Notes under the pieces: model-generated
The model's input: the letters and a program-made list of their open reading frames with translations, nothing else
Told to the model about the DNA's origin: nothing
Databases searched by the model: none
Made by a program: the position numbers and the translations under genes
In this document: piece after piece, positions 1-5,784 of the stretch
How positions within the stretch are numbered: position 1 is the stretch's first letter
How the letters are laid out: every line of letters starts with the position of its first letter
Origin: Bacteroidales bacterium
Lineage (GTDB): Bacteria; Bacteroidota; Bacteroidia; Bacteroidales; Bacteroidaceae
DNA: 8,283 nt
Assembly (NCBI GenBank): GCA_004555425.1
Contig: SFID01000119.1
Span: 1-8,283 of the forward strand
Direction: 5' to 3'

Positions 1-13
1 CTCTTCGCTAGTA

Positions 14-45
14 CAAAGATACAACATTTTCGCGCGAAATGCAAA
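14..45 (-). promoter_or_regulatory. Outward-facing Bacteroidota promoter at left edge
   Basis: Read on the minus strand, this has a -33 TTTG (45..42), a 20-base spacer and a -7 box TATCTTTG (21..14). It matches the primary Bacteroidota sigma consensus TTTG-N(19-21)-TAnnTTTG exactly. Transcription would start within the first 10 or so bases of the window and run off the left end, so the gene it serves lies outside. It is divergent from rdgB. The match is seen directly; activity is inferred. Confidence 0.7.
28..39. promoter_or_regulatory. Perfect 12-bp palindrome in the promoter spacer, candidate operator
   Basis: The sequence TTTCGCGCGAAA is its own reverse complement and lies wholly between the -33 and -7 boxes of the outward promoter. 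A dimeric repressor bound there would block RNA polymerase. The palindrome and its position are seen; the operator role is inferred and no regulator is identifiable here. Confidence 0.4.
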
Positions 46-49
46 TCGC

Positions 50-83
50 TTTAACATTTCGCAACATTCTATGAAATGTTAAA
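50..83. repeat. 11-bp perfect inverted repeat upstream of the outward promoter
   Basis: The arms TTTAACATTTC (50-60) and GAAATGTTAAA (73-83) are exact reverse complements around a 12-base gap. The repeat begins about five bases behind the -33 box of the minus-strand promoter, a usual place for an activator or second repressor site. It could also form a hairpin in RNA, but neither side has a U-tract, so a terminator is unlikely. Function is unknown. Confidence 0.5.
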
Positions 84-311
84 AGACGAGTTTTGCACAA
101 CCGAGGGTTCCGGATGTATTATATTACGAGGGCCGAAAAATGGTAGTCGGATTCGGGAGTTGATAATCGAAGCAAGGGGAAATGGTTCTTCTGTTGATAT
201 TGTCCAGCCAGTTATGATCATTTCGGTTGCGGTGCTTCTCTTCTCCTACATAATTCATCATATAGCATTTGCTTGTGGAGGCTCAAATTCCCCGTCTTGC
301 CATTTTGGGAA
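84..311. other. Non-coding stretch, nothing recognised
   Basis: This AT-richer stretch between the outward promoter and the rdgB promoter holds no gene I can support. One open frame starting near base 76 would encode 79 residues with a hydrophobic segment, but it lacks a TAnnTTTG promoter, resembles no family I recognise and has unlike codon use. I also recognise no RNA gene on either strand. Confidence 0.5.
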
Positions 312-339
312 ATGAGAAAAAGCCCAGTGGCTTCCTCAT
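312..339. repeat. Imperfect inverted repeat just upstream of the rdgB -7 box
   Basis: Outer arms ATGAG (312-316) and CTCAT (335-339) enclose an inner AAGCC-CAGT-GGCTT hairpin, with a two-base bulge when the whole is folded. On the minus strand the inner right arm runs into five T residues, a weak terminator-like feature. On the plus strand it covers the place where the rdgB -33 box should be, so it might instead be an operator. The role is unclear. Confidence 0.3.
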
Positions 340-356
340 ATTCAAAACTTTCTTCT

Positions 357-364
357 TACCTTTG
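357..364 (+). promoter_or_regulatory. -7 box TACCTTTG of the rdgB-porZ promoter
   Basis: TACCTTTG fits TAnnTTTG, but no TTG/TTTG lies 19-21 bases upstream, so the promoter is half-canonical. The 14-mer CTTACCTTTGCCAA (355-368) recurs exactly at the aromatic operon promoter (3443-3456). The expected start near base 370 gives a leader of about 88 bases before rdgB. Confidence 0.55.
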
Positions 365-370
365 CCAAGT

Positions 371-401
371 TGACAGGGCTGGCGCTTATCGTTTCCTGTC
401 A
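371..401 (+). other. Short stem-loop at the 5' end of the rdgB leader
   Basis: TGACAGG (371-377) and CCTGTCA (395-401) are perfect 7-base complements around a 17-base loop, at the very start of the predicted rdgB transcript. There is no U-tract and no recognised riboswitch fold. It may stabilise the mRNA 5' end; chance is not excluded. Confidence 0.3.
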
Positions 402-457
402 TTCGCTTTCCTATTTATCCGAGTCCCCCCAAGCGGGATTCCCAAATTCGTTTTGCT

Positions 458-1051
458 ATGTCACTTCCCAAATTGGTTTTTGCCACCAACAATGCCCACA
501 AACTATCTGAGATTCGTGCCATACTCGCTGGTCAGTATCAGGTGCTCAGCCTTCACGAAATAGATTGCTTCGGCGATATTCCCGAAACAGCCGATACCCT
601 TGAGGGTAACGCCCTGCTCAAGGCGCAGTTCGTCTTTACCAACTATGGTTACGATTGTTTTGCCGACGATACGGGCCTGGAGGTGGAGGCGCTCGGCGGT
701 CGGCCCGGTGTTCACACGGCGCGCTATGCCAACCCCGACCACAACGATTCGGAAGCCAACACCGCACTCCTGCTCAAGGAGCTGGAGGGCCACACAGACC
801 GCAATGCCCGTTTCCGCACCGCCATTGCCTATATTCACAATGGCCGCGAACTTCTTTTTGAGGGCATCGTCAATGGCAGCATCGCCACAGAGAAGCGCGG
901 CGACAAGGGCTTTGGCTACGACCCCGTGTTTATCCCCGAGGGCTACAGCCAGACCTTTGCCGAACTAGGCACCGACGTCAAAAACACCATCAGTCACCGC
1001 GCTCGCGCCGTTCTGGCCCTGTGCGAATACCTCAAACTGCATCATGCGTAA
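458..1051 (+). CDS. rdgB: RdgB/HAM1 family non-canonical purine NTP pyrophosphatase
   Basis: This enzyme hydrolyses dITP, ITP and XTP to monophosphates plus pyrophosphate, keeping deaminated purines out of DNA and RNA; it acts in the cytoplasm. The 197-residue product has the normal family length and all signature blocks. The N-terminal FATNNAHKLSEI matches the (T)xNxxKxxE substrate loop. ADDTGLEVEALGG begins at residue 69 and carries the conserved acidic pair D70/D71, with PGVHTARYA following. GFGYDP is at 151-156, and the purine-contacting SHR is at 179-181. The ATG at 458 places the first beta strand (KLVFATNN) directly after the start, as in homologues, and no Shine-Dalgarno is visible, which is normal for this phylum. 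Its last 8 bases overlap the porZ start, so the two are probably cotranscribed and may be translationally coupled. The assignment is secure. Confidence 0.96.
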   Translation: MSLPKLVFATNNAHKLSEIRAILAGQYQVLSLHEIDCFGDIPETADTLEGNALLKAQFVFTNYGYDCFADDTGLEVEALGGRPGVHTARYANPDHNDSEANTALLLKELEGHTDRNARFRTAIAYIHNGRELLFEGIVNGSIATEKRGDKGFGYDPVFIPEGYSQTFAELGTDVKNTISHRARAVLALCEYLKLHHA

Positions 1052-3401
1052 AATCCTCCACCTTGCGCTTCTTCTCAGTTGCCTCCTCGGGCTGACAGTG
1101 GCGCCAGCGGCTGCCCAGACTGACGAGGCCTGGCGTCTTCATCTCTCCTACCACAATGCCACAAAGGCTGTTGCGGTGGGCAATGTCGTCTATCTGGTGA
1201 CGAATGGCAACCTCTGTACCTACAACACAGCCACGGGCAATACGCGCCACTACACGCGCCGCGATGGCATGTCGGGCCGCGATATTTTCGACATTGCCTG
1301 GTCGCAGGATCAGGAGTGCCTGGTCATCGTTTACAACAATTTCCAGATAGACCTTCTAGTGGATGATGGCGAAACCTTCTATCCGATACCAGGCGTGGTC
1401 AATGCCAACGACGACGTCGGCACACCCACCTCGCTCAGCGTCTGCGAGCGCTACGCTGCCATCAGCAGTACAACAGGCTTTGCCTATCTCGACCTCAAGA
1501 ACCGCACCGTCAATGGCTTCTTCAATGTAGGCGAGCGCGTGTATGGTGCAGCCGCTTGGCCAGGCCATATCATGATTTCCACAAGTCAGGAGATTCGCCA
1601 CATTTCCATGCAGGACAGTCCCTACGACCAAAATGCCTGGACCCTTGTGCGCAAGGGGCGTATCAATCAGTTTGCCACCTTTGCAGGCCATACCTATGCC
1701 CTCGTGCGCGATCAGGCCGACGGCACATGGATGGGCGTGGGGCTCTACACGATTGACGACACAGACGAGGTGAAGTTCAACCTCGTTCGTTCTGGTGCAG
1801 TCTATCAGATGCGCACGAATGGCGACCGCGCAGTTGTCCGAGGCATCCGCCGATTCTACGAGGTGGATGCCGATGCACCGACCGAAGTAACCCTGTATCG
1901 CGACAGCATCAACACGTTCAACGACATGGTGCCCGTTGGCAACGATAGTGCCGTGTGGGTGGCGCAAGGCTTCCAAGGACTCCGCGAGCACCGCTTCACG
2001 GCCGAGGCTTTTGCCCCCACAGGCCGCGCCTACGAAGGGACTGGCCCCAAGCGCGACCTCTGTGCCGTGCTCACCTTCGACAACGACCGCCTGCTCGTCT
2101 GCGGCGGCCTGCTGTTCTATGCAGGCAACAACAACAAGACGGGCACCATGATGGCCTACGAGGACGGAGAGTGGATTTCCTTCCAGGAAGAAGGCATCCT
2201 CGAGGCCGCAGGCATTCAATACTACGAAGATATCACGGGTGTGGCTGTTGACCCGCGCGATGCGGGCCACTGCTTCGTCACCTCGCGCACGGGCCTCTAC
2301 GAATTTCAGGACTATCAGTTCGTCAACCGCTACACCGTGGGCAACTCCACGCTGCGCTCGCCCGTGACGAGCAGTACGTTCGAGCGCTACGTGCTGACCA
2401 GTGCGCCCGCTATGGACGAGCAGGGCAACCTCTTCCTTGTCAACGACCAGATAGACACCCTCATCAAGGTGCGACTGGCCGACGGCACCTGGGATGGCTT
2501 CTACATCTCCGAAGTGGACCAAGCCCCCACCTGCGACCAGATTCTGCGCGACCAAAAAGGCCGCCTCTGGATGACCTCGCGGCGCACCGTTACCAACCAT
2601 ATTGGCGGCCTCCTCTATATCGACTATGGCGGAACGATTGCCAATAAGAATGACGACGTCTATCGCTATCGCAACTCCTTCACCAACCAGGACGGCACGA
2701 CCACCTCGCTTGGCGGTGTCTATTGCGTTGCCGAAGCACCCGATGGTAGCATTTGGGTGGGCACGAAGAACGGCGTCTTTCAGATTGTCAACCCCGACGA
2801 ATTTGCGACCAACGACTTCCGCGTCAACCAACCCAAAGTGCCCCGCAACGATGGCACCAACTATGCCGACTATTTGCTCAATGGCACTCCCGTTACGGCC
2901 ATTGCCATCGATGGCGGCAACCGCAAATGGTTGGGCACAGAATCTTCGGGCCTCTATCTGGCCAGCCCCGATGGCTCGACCATCCTTGCCCACTACGACA
3001 CGGACAACTCCATCCTGCCCAACAACGAGATACAGTCCCTGGCCATCCATCCCCATACGGGCGAACTCTTTATCGGTACGCCCAAAGGCCTCTGCTCCCT
3101 CCGCACAAGCGTCACCGAGGCCGCTCCCGACCTTGCAGAATCCAACGTGCGCGTCTATCCCAATCCCGTGCGCCCCGAATATTACGGCACAATTCATGTG
3201 GACGGCCTGACGGACGGTGCAGACGTGAAGGTGATGACTGCAGGCGGACAGGTCGTGGCAGGCGGCACAGCCATTGGCGGCACATTCGCATGGGATGGCC
3301 GCGGCACGGATGGCGAACGCGTAGCCCCAGGCGTGTATTTCTTTATGGTGGCCACGTCCACAGGCAGCAAGGCCATCGTTGCCAAAGTGGTGGTGATTTA
3401 G
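1044..3401 (+). CDS. porZ: PorZ-like type IX secretion attachment-complex protein
   Basis: PorZ is a surface component of the type IX secretion system. In Porphyromonas gingivalis it works with the sortase PorU, PorV and PorQ to link secreted cargo to anionic lipopolysaccharide. The 785-residue product is close to the P. gingivalis protein in length. It starts with a signal peptide (positive MRK, hydrophobic core to about residue 20, AAAQ cleavage region). Two beta-propeller domains follow, opening with the PorZ-typical WRLHLSYHNATKAVAVG. Late propeller blades carry repeats of the form WVGTKNGVF (about 569), WLGTESSGLYL (about 629) and FIGTPKGLCSL (about 674). The C-terminal domain runs from about residue 700 (VRVYPNPV) to a VAPGVYFF strand and KVVVI end, typical of a T9SS sorting or FlgD-like Ig fold. 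The start overlaps the end of rdgB. A generic two-component-regulator propeller protein is the alternative, but the N-terminus, length and C-terminal domain favour PorZ. The presence of T9SS itself is inferred from this gene. Confidence 0.88.
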   Translation: MRKILHLALLLSCLLGLTVAPAAAQTDEAWRLHLSYHNATKAVAVGNVVYLVTNGNLCTYNTATGNTRHYTRRDGMSGRDIFDIAWSQDQECLVIVYNNFQIDLLVDDGETFYPIPGVVNANDDVGTPTSLSVCERYAAISSTTGFAYLDLKNRTVNGFFNVGERVYGAAAWPGHIMISTSQEIRHISMQDSPYDQNAWTLVRKGRINQFATFAGHTYALVRDQADGTWMGVGLYTIDDTDEVKFNLVRSGAVYQMRTNGDRAVVRGIRRFYEVDADAPTEVTLYRDSINTFNDMVPVGNDSAVWVAQGFQGLREHRFTAEAFAPTGRAYEGTGPKRDLCAVLTFDNDRLLVCGGLLFYAGNNNKTGTMMAYEDGEWISFQEEGILEAAGIQYYEDITGVAVDPRDAGHCFVTSRTGLYEFQDYQFVNRYTVGNSTLRSPVTSSTFERYVLTSAPAMDEQGNLFLVNDQIDTLIKVRLADGTWDGFYISEVDQAPTCDQILRDQKGRLWMTSRRTVTNHIGGLLYIDYGGTIANKNDDVYRYRNSFTNQDGTTTSLGGVYCVAEAPDGSIWVGTKNGVFQIVNPDEFATNDFRVNQPKVPRNDGTNYADYLLNGTPVTAIAIDGGNRKWLGTESSGLYLASPDGSTILAHYDTDNSILPNNEIQSLAIHPHTGELFIGTPKGLCSLRTSVTEAAPDLAESNVRVYPNPVRPEYYGTIHVDGLTDGADVKVMTAGGQVVAGGTAIGGTFAWDGRGTDGERVAPGVYFFMVATSTGSKAIVAKVVVI

Positions 3402-3421
3402 TAAAAAAACAAACAAAACCC

Positions 3422-3452
3422 TTGTGCGTTCAAGGAATTTGCCTTACCTTTG
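3422..3452 (+). promoter_or_regulatory. Promoter of the aromatic amino acid operon
   Basis: A -33 TTG (3422-3424), a 20-base spacer and the -7 box TACCTTTG (3445-3452) match the Bacteroidota consensus. Transcription should begin around 3458-3460, about 27 bases before the leader ORF. A small hairpin CCTTG/CAAGG (3420-3435) covers the -33 element and may help end porZ transcription, but has no good U-tract. The A-rich stretch before the leader ATG is typical of Bacteroidota initiation regions. Confidence 0.75.
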
Positions 3453-3485
3453 CCAAAAATAATAAAGAAAAACAAGCAAAATAGC

Positions 3486-3572
3486 ATGCGGTTCACCTCC
3501 TACTTTTACGCCTATTCCTATTTTTACTTTGCTCAGCAGGCGAAGCGGGACGGTGTGCTCATCCACCGATAA
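3486..3572 (+). CDS. Phe/Tyr-rich leader peptide of the aromatic operon attenuator
   Basis: This 28-codon ORF begins with ATG and ends with TAA. Residues 3-15 read FTSYFYAYSYFYF: four Phe and five Tyr among 13 codons, between 3492 and 3530. Such clustering of the end products of the downstream operon is the hallmark of a ribosome-stalling leader peptide, like pheL of enteric bacteria, although that one is Phe-dominated. The start lies about 27 bases after the predicted transcription start, in an A-rich context without Shine-Dalgarno. The second half of the ORF contains the antiterminator strand (3540-3550), and the stop is 26 bases before the terminator stem. The peptide itself probably has no function; its translation rate is the signal. 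It is too short for standard gene callers. Confidence 0.87.
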   Translation: MRFTSYFYAYSYFYFAQQAKRDGVLIHR

Positions 3573-3609
3573 GACAACCAGATAAAAATATACAGGGTTC
3601 CCGCTTCGC
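3540..3609 (+). promoter_or_regulatory. Antiterminator stem of the aromatic operon attenuator
   Basis: GCGAAGCGGGA (3540-3550), inside the leader ORF, pairs with TCCCGCTTCGC (3599-3609) in 11 consecutive Watson-Crick pairs. The second strand is nearly the whole left arm of the terminator, so the two structures exclude each other. A ribosome stalled on the earlier Phe/Tyr codons leaves 3540-3550 free to form this helix, which lets polymerase continue into pheA. A ribosome that does not stall covers or disrupts the strand as the terminator is made. The pairing is seen; the switching is inferred from known phe, his and trp attenuators. Confidence 0.82.
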
Positions 3610-3631
3610 AACAAACGAGGCGGGAATTTTT
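3598..3631 (+). terminator. Intrinsic terminator acting as attenuator before pheA
   Basis: The left arm TTCCCGCTTCG (3598-3608), loop CAACAAA and right arm CGAGGCGGGAA (3616-3626) form 11 pairs with a single G-U, followed at once by five T residues (3627-3631). It lies between the leader ORF stop and pheA, within the predicted operon transcript, so it should produce a short RNA of about 170 bases when Phe and Tyr are plentiful. Confidence 0.88.
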
Positions 3632-3673
3632 GTTGGAAGGGGGCGATGTCCTTCTGGCGAAACCCTTTCCAAC
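3632..3673 (+). promoter_or_regulatory. Stable hairpin between attenuator and pheA start
   Basis: GTTGGAAGGGG (3632-3642) pairs with CCCTTTCCAAC (3663-3673) over 11 positions with one G-U, around a 20-base loop. It starts at the base after the terminator U-tract and ends 25 bases before the pheA ATG. It has no U-tract. It would exist only in read-through RNA, where it might protect the mRNA 5' side, insulate pheA initiation or influence its translation. The pairing is seen; the role is open. Confidence 0.5.
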
Positions 3674-3698
3674 CAGCGGCCCTGACCATCCACAGCCC

Positions 3699-4523
3699 AT
3701 GAGAAAGATTGCAATACAAGGCATCCGCGGTTCCTTCCACGACATCGCCGCCCACCAATACTTTGAAGGCGAGACGCTGCAACTCATCTGTTGCGACACA
3801 TTCGAGGCCCTCTTTCGCGCCATGCAGGCAGACAGTTCCGTACTCGGCCTCATGGCCATCGAAAATACCATCGCGGGCAGCCTGCTCCACAACTACGAAC
3901 TCCTGCGCGAGAGCGGCGTGCGCATCATCGGCGAACACAAGTTGCACATCGAGCACAGCCTGCTCTGCCTCCCCGAAGACGACCCCGCCAGCATCGTCGA
4001 GGTGAACTCCCACCCCGTAGCCCTGGCACAATGTCGCAACTACCTGGCCGCCCATCCCGCCTACAAAGTGGTGCTGGCCGACGATACGGCTGGCGCAGCC
4101 GCCGCCATCAGCAGCCAACACCTGCATGGACACGCCGCCATCTGTCATGCGGACGCCGCTCGGCTTTATGGGTTGAAGGTTCTCGACCGCGCCATCGAGG
4201 ACAACAAGCACAACTACACCCGCTTCCTCGTCCTGGCCACGCAGACCGCCGACAGCCCCGCAGCAACCGACGCCGACAAGGCCAGCCTCGTATTTGCGCT
4301 GCCCCACGAGGAAGGTTCGCTCTCGCAGGTGCTCAGCATCTTCTCCTTCTATCGCATCAACCTCACCAAGATTCAGAGCCTGCCCATCATCGGCCGCGAA
4401 TGGGAATACCTATTTTATATAGACGTATGCTATGATGCCGCCGAGCGGTTCCGCCAAAGCATCCAGGCCGTCGCCCCTCTGACGCGCGAACTCCGCGTGC
4501 TGGGCGAATATCGCGGCAAATAG
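3699..4523 (+). CDS. pheA: Monofunctional prephenate dehydratase with ACT domain
   Basis: This enzyme converts prephenate to phenylpyruvate, water and CO2, the committed step to phenylalanine. The 274-residue product has no chorismate mutase domain; that activity is fused to DAHP synthase two genes downstream. Residues 1 to about 185 form the dehydratase fold: IAIQGIRGSFHDIAA at the start, MAIENTIAGSLL in the middle, and the catalytic NYTRF block with T174-R175-F176. Residues from about 194 form a regulatory ACT domain, with EGSLSQVL and NLTKIQSLPIIGREWEY where other families show GAL and ESRP Phe-binding motifs. The ATG at 3699 is chosen because MRKIAIQG starts the first strand. An in-frame TTG at 3630 lies in the attenuator U-tract and cannot be the start. 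It is the first gene of the operon, under the upstream attenuator, and probably also feedback-controlled by Phe. Confidence 0.95.
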   Translation: MRKIAIQGIRGSFHDIAAHQYFEGETLQLICCDTFEALFRAMQADSSVLGLMAIENTIAGSLLHNYELLRESGVRIIGEHKLHIEHSLLCLPEDDPASIVEVNSHPVALAQCRNYLAAHPAYKVVLADDTAGAAAAISSQHLHGHAAICHADAARLYGLKVLDRAIEDNKHNYTRFLVLATQTADSPAATDADKASLVFALPHEEGSLSQVLSIFSFYRINLTKIQSLPIIGREWEYLFYIDVCYDAAERFRQSIQAVAPLTRELRVLGEYRGK

Positions 4524-4598
4524 GACTGGCCATCTGGCGCAAAACGCTGCCGCAGCCTGTCCGCCCTCTACAACTCTCTCCTAATACCTAGCCTCATT

Positions 4599-5771
4599 AT
4601 GCATCCGATTTCTCCCGCCCAACGTCTTGCCTCCGTCTCGGAATACTACTTCTCGCGCAAACTCAAGGAGGTGGCCCAACTCAACGCGCAGGGTATGGAC
4701 ATCATCAGTCTGGCCATTGGCAGTCCCGACCAGCCACCCTCGGACGCGACCATCGAGACCCTGTGTCGCGAAGCCCGTTGCCCCGATGCCCACGGCTATC
4801 AGCCGACTTGCGGCATCCCACAACTGCGCGAGGCAATGGCCCAGTTTTACGCGCGCTGGTACGGCGTATCCCTCGATCCGCTCACCGAGATTCAGCCCCT
4901 CATTGGTTCGAAGGAGGGCATCCTTCATGTGACCCTCGCTCTGGTCAATCCAGGTGAGCGCGTGCTGGTGCCCAACCCTGGTTACCCCACGTACACCTCC
5001 CTCTCGCGCCTGTTGGGTTGCGAGGTGTGCTATTACGACCTTCTGCCCGAGTATGGCTGGCAACCCGACTTTGAGGCCCTCGAACGGATGGACCTGACGG
5101 GAGTAAAACTACTTTGGTGCAACTATCCCCACATGCCCACCGGAGCCGCCGCCCAGCGCAAGACGTACGAGCAACTGGTAGATTTCGGTCGCCGCCACGG
5201 CATAGTGATTGTCAATGACAACCCCTACAGTTTCATCCTCGGGCAGGAACGGCTCAGCATCTTGCAAGTGGAGGGCGCGCGCGACGTTTGCATCGAGTTC
5301 AACTCGCTCAGCAAGAGCCACAATATGCCCGGTTGGCGCGTCGGAATGATAGCCACGAATGCGCAGTTTATCCAATGGATTCTCCGCGTCAAGAGCAATA
5401 TCGACTCGGGCACGTTTCGCCCGCTCCAGTTGGCCGCTGCCACCGCGCTGGAGAACACGGACGAATGGCACACGGCGGCCAACGTGGACGTATATGCCCG
5501 CCGCCGCCACATTGCCGAGGAAATCATGCGCGCCCTGGGCTGCACCTTCGATCCCTCGCAGGTCGGCATGTTCCTCTGGGGTCGCATCCCCGACTGCTAT
5601 GCCGATGTCGAAGTCCTCACTGAGCGCATCCTACACGAGGCCCGCGTATTCCTGACGCCAGGTTTCATCTTTGGCTCCAACGGCCAGCGCTATGTACGCA
5701 TCTCTCTCTGCGCCAGCGAAGCCCGAATGGCCGAAGCCCTGCAACGCATTCAAGCAATCAACTTACCCTAA
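4599..5771 (+). CDS. Class I/II PLP-dependent aminotransferase, probably aromatic
   Basis: This 390-residue fold-type I aminotransferase has the expected blocks. SLAIGSPDQPPS and GYQPTCGIPQLREAM lie near the N-terminus. Further on are VPNPGYPTYTS, the NYPHMPTG substrate/PLP loop, VNDNPYSF with the pyridine-nitrogen Asp and the PLP-contacting Tyr, and SLSKSHNMPGWRVGM with the Schiff-base lysine K239. Placed between the dehydratase and DAHP synthase, it most likely transaminates phenylpyruvate and/or 4-hydroxyphenylpyruvate to Phe and Tyr with glutamate as donor. That is inference from context: the family also contains aspartate, alanine and LL-diaminopimelate aminotransferases, and specificity cannot be read from sequence alone. 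The ATG at 4599 is 75 bases after pheA, with no promoter or Shine-Dalgarno seen in the gap. It ends 13 bases before the next gene. Confidence 0.88.
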   Translation: MHPISPAQRLASVSEYYFSRKLKEVAQLNAQGMDIISLAIGSPDQPPSDATIETLCREARCPDAHGYQPTCGIPQLREAMAQFYARWYGVSLDPLTEIQPLIGSKEGILHVTLALVNPGERVLVPNPGYPTYTSLSRLLGCEVCYYDLLPEYGWQPDFEALERMDLTGVKLLWCNYPHMPTGAAAQRKTYEQLVDFGRRHGIVIVNDNPYSFILGQERLSILQVEGARDVCIEFNSLSKSHNMPGWRVGMIATNAQFIQWILRVKSNIDSGTFRPLQLAAATALENTDEWHTAANVDVYARRRHIAEEIMRALGCTFDPSQVGMFLWGRIPDCYADVEVLTERILHEARVFLTPGFIFGSNGQRYVRISLCASEARMAEALQRIQAINLP

Positions 5772-5784
5772 CAACCCCACGATT

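Noticed and set aside
76..315. 79-codon ORF with a hydrophobic segment in the left intergenic region
   Set aside because: It has no TAnnTTTG promoter, no recognisable family, its start lies inside the inverted repeat at 50-83, and its codon use is unlike that of neighbouring genes.
1356..3416. 686-codon open frame antisense to porZ
   Set aside because: It mirrors porZ codon by codon, has low-complexity Ala/Gly/Val/His-rich sequence with no family resemblance, and exists because the GC-rich codon bias removes stops on the opposite strand.
3630..3698. N-terminal extension of PheA from a TTG codon
   Set aside because: It starts in the terminator U-tract and crosses a hairpin, and family members begin at MxxIAIQG, matching the ATG at 3699.
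5671..5784. 38-residue N-terminal extension of the DAHP synthase
   Set aside because: It would overlap the end of the aminotransferase in another frame and shows no conserved sequence. The ATG at 5785 fits the family start.
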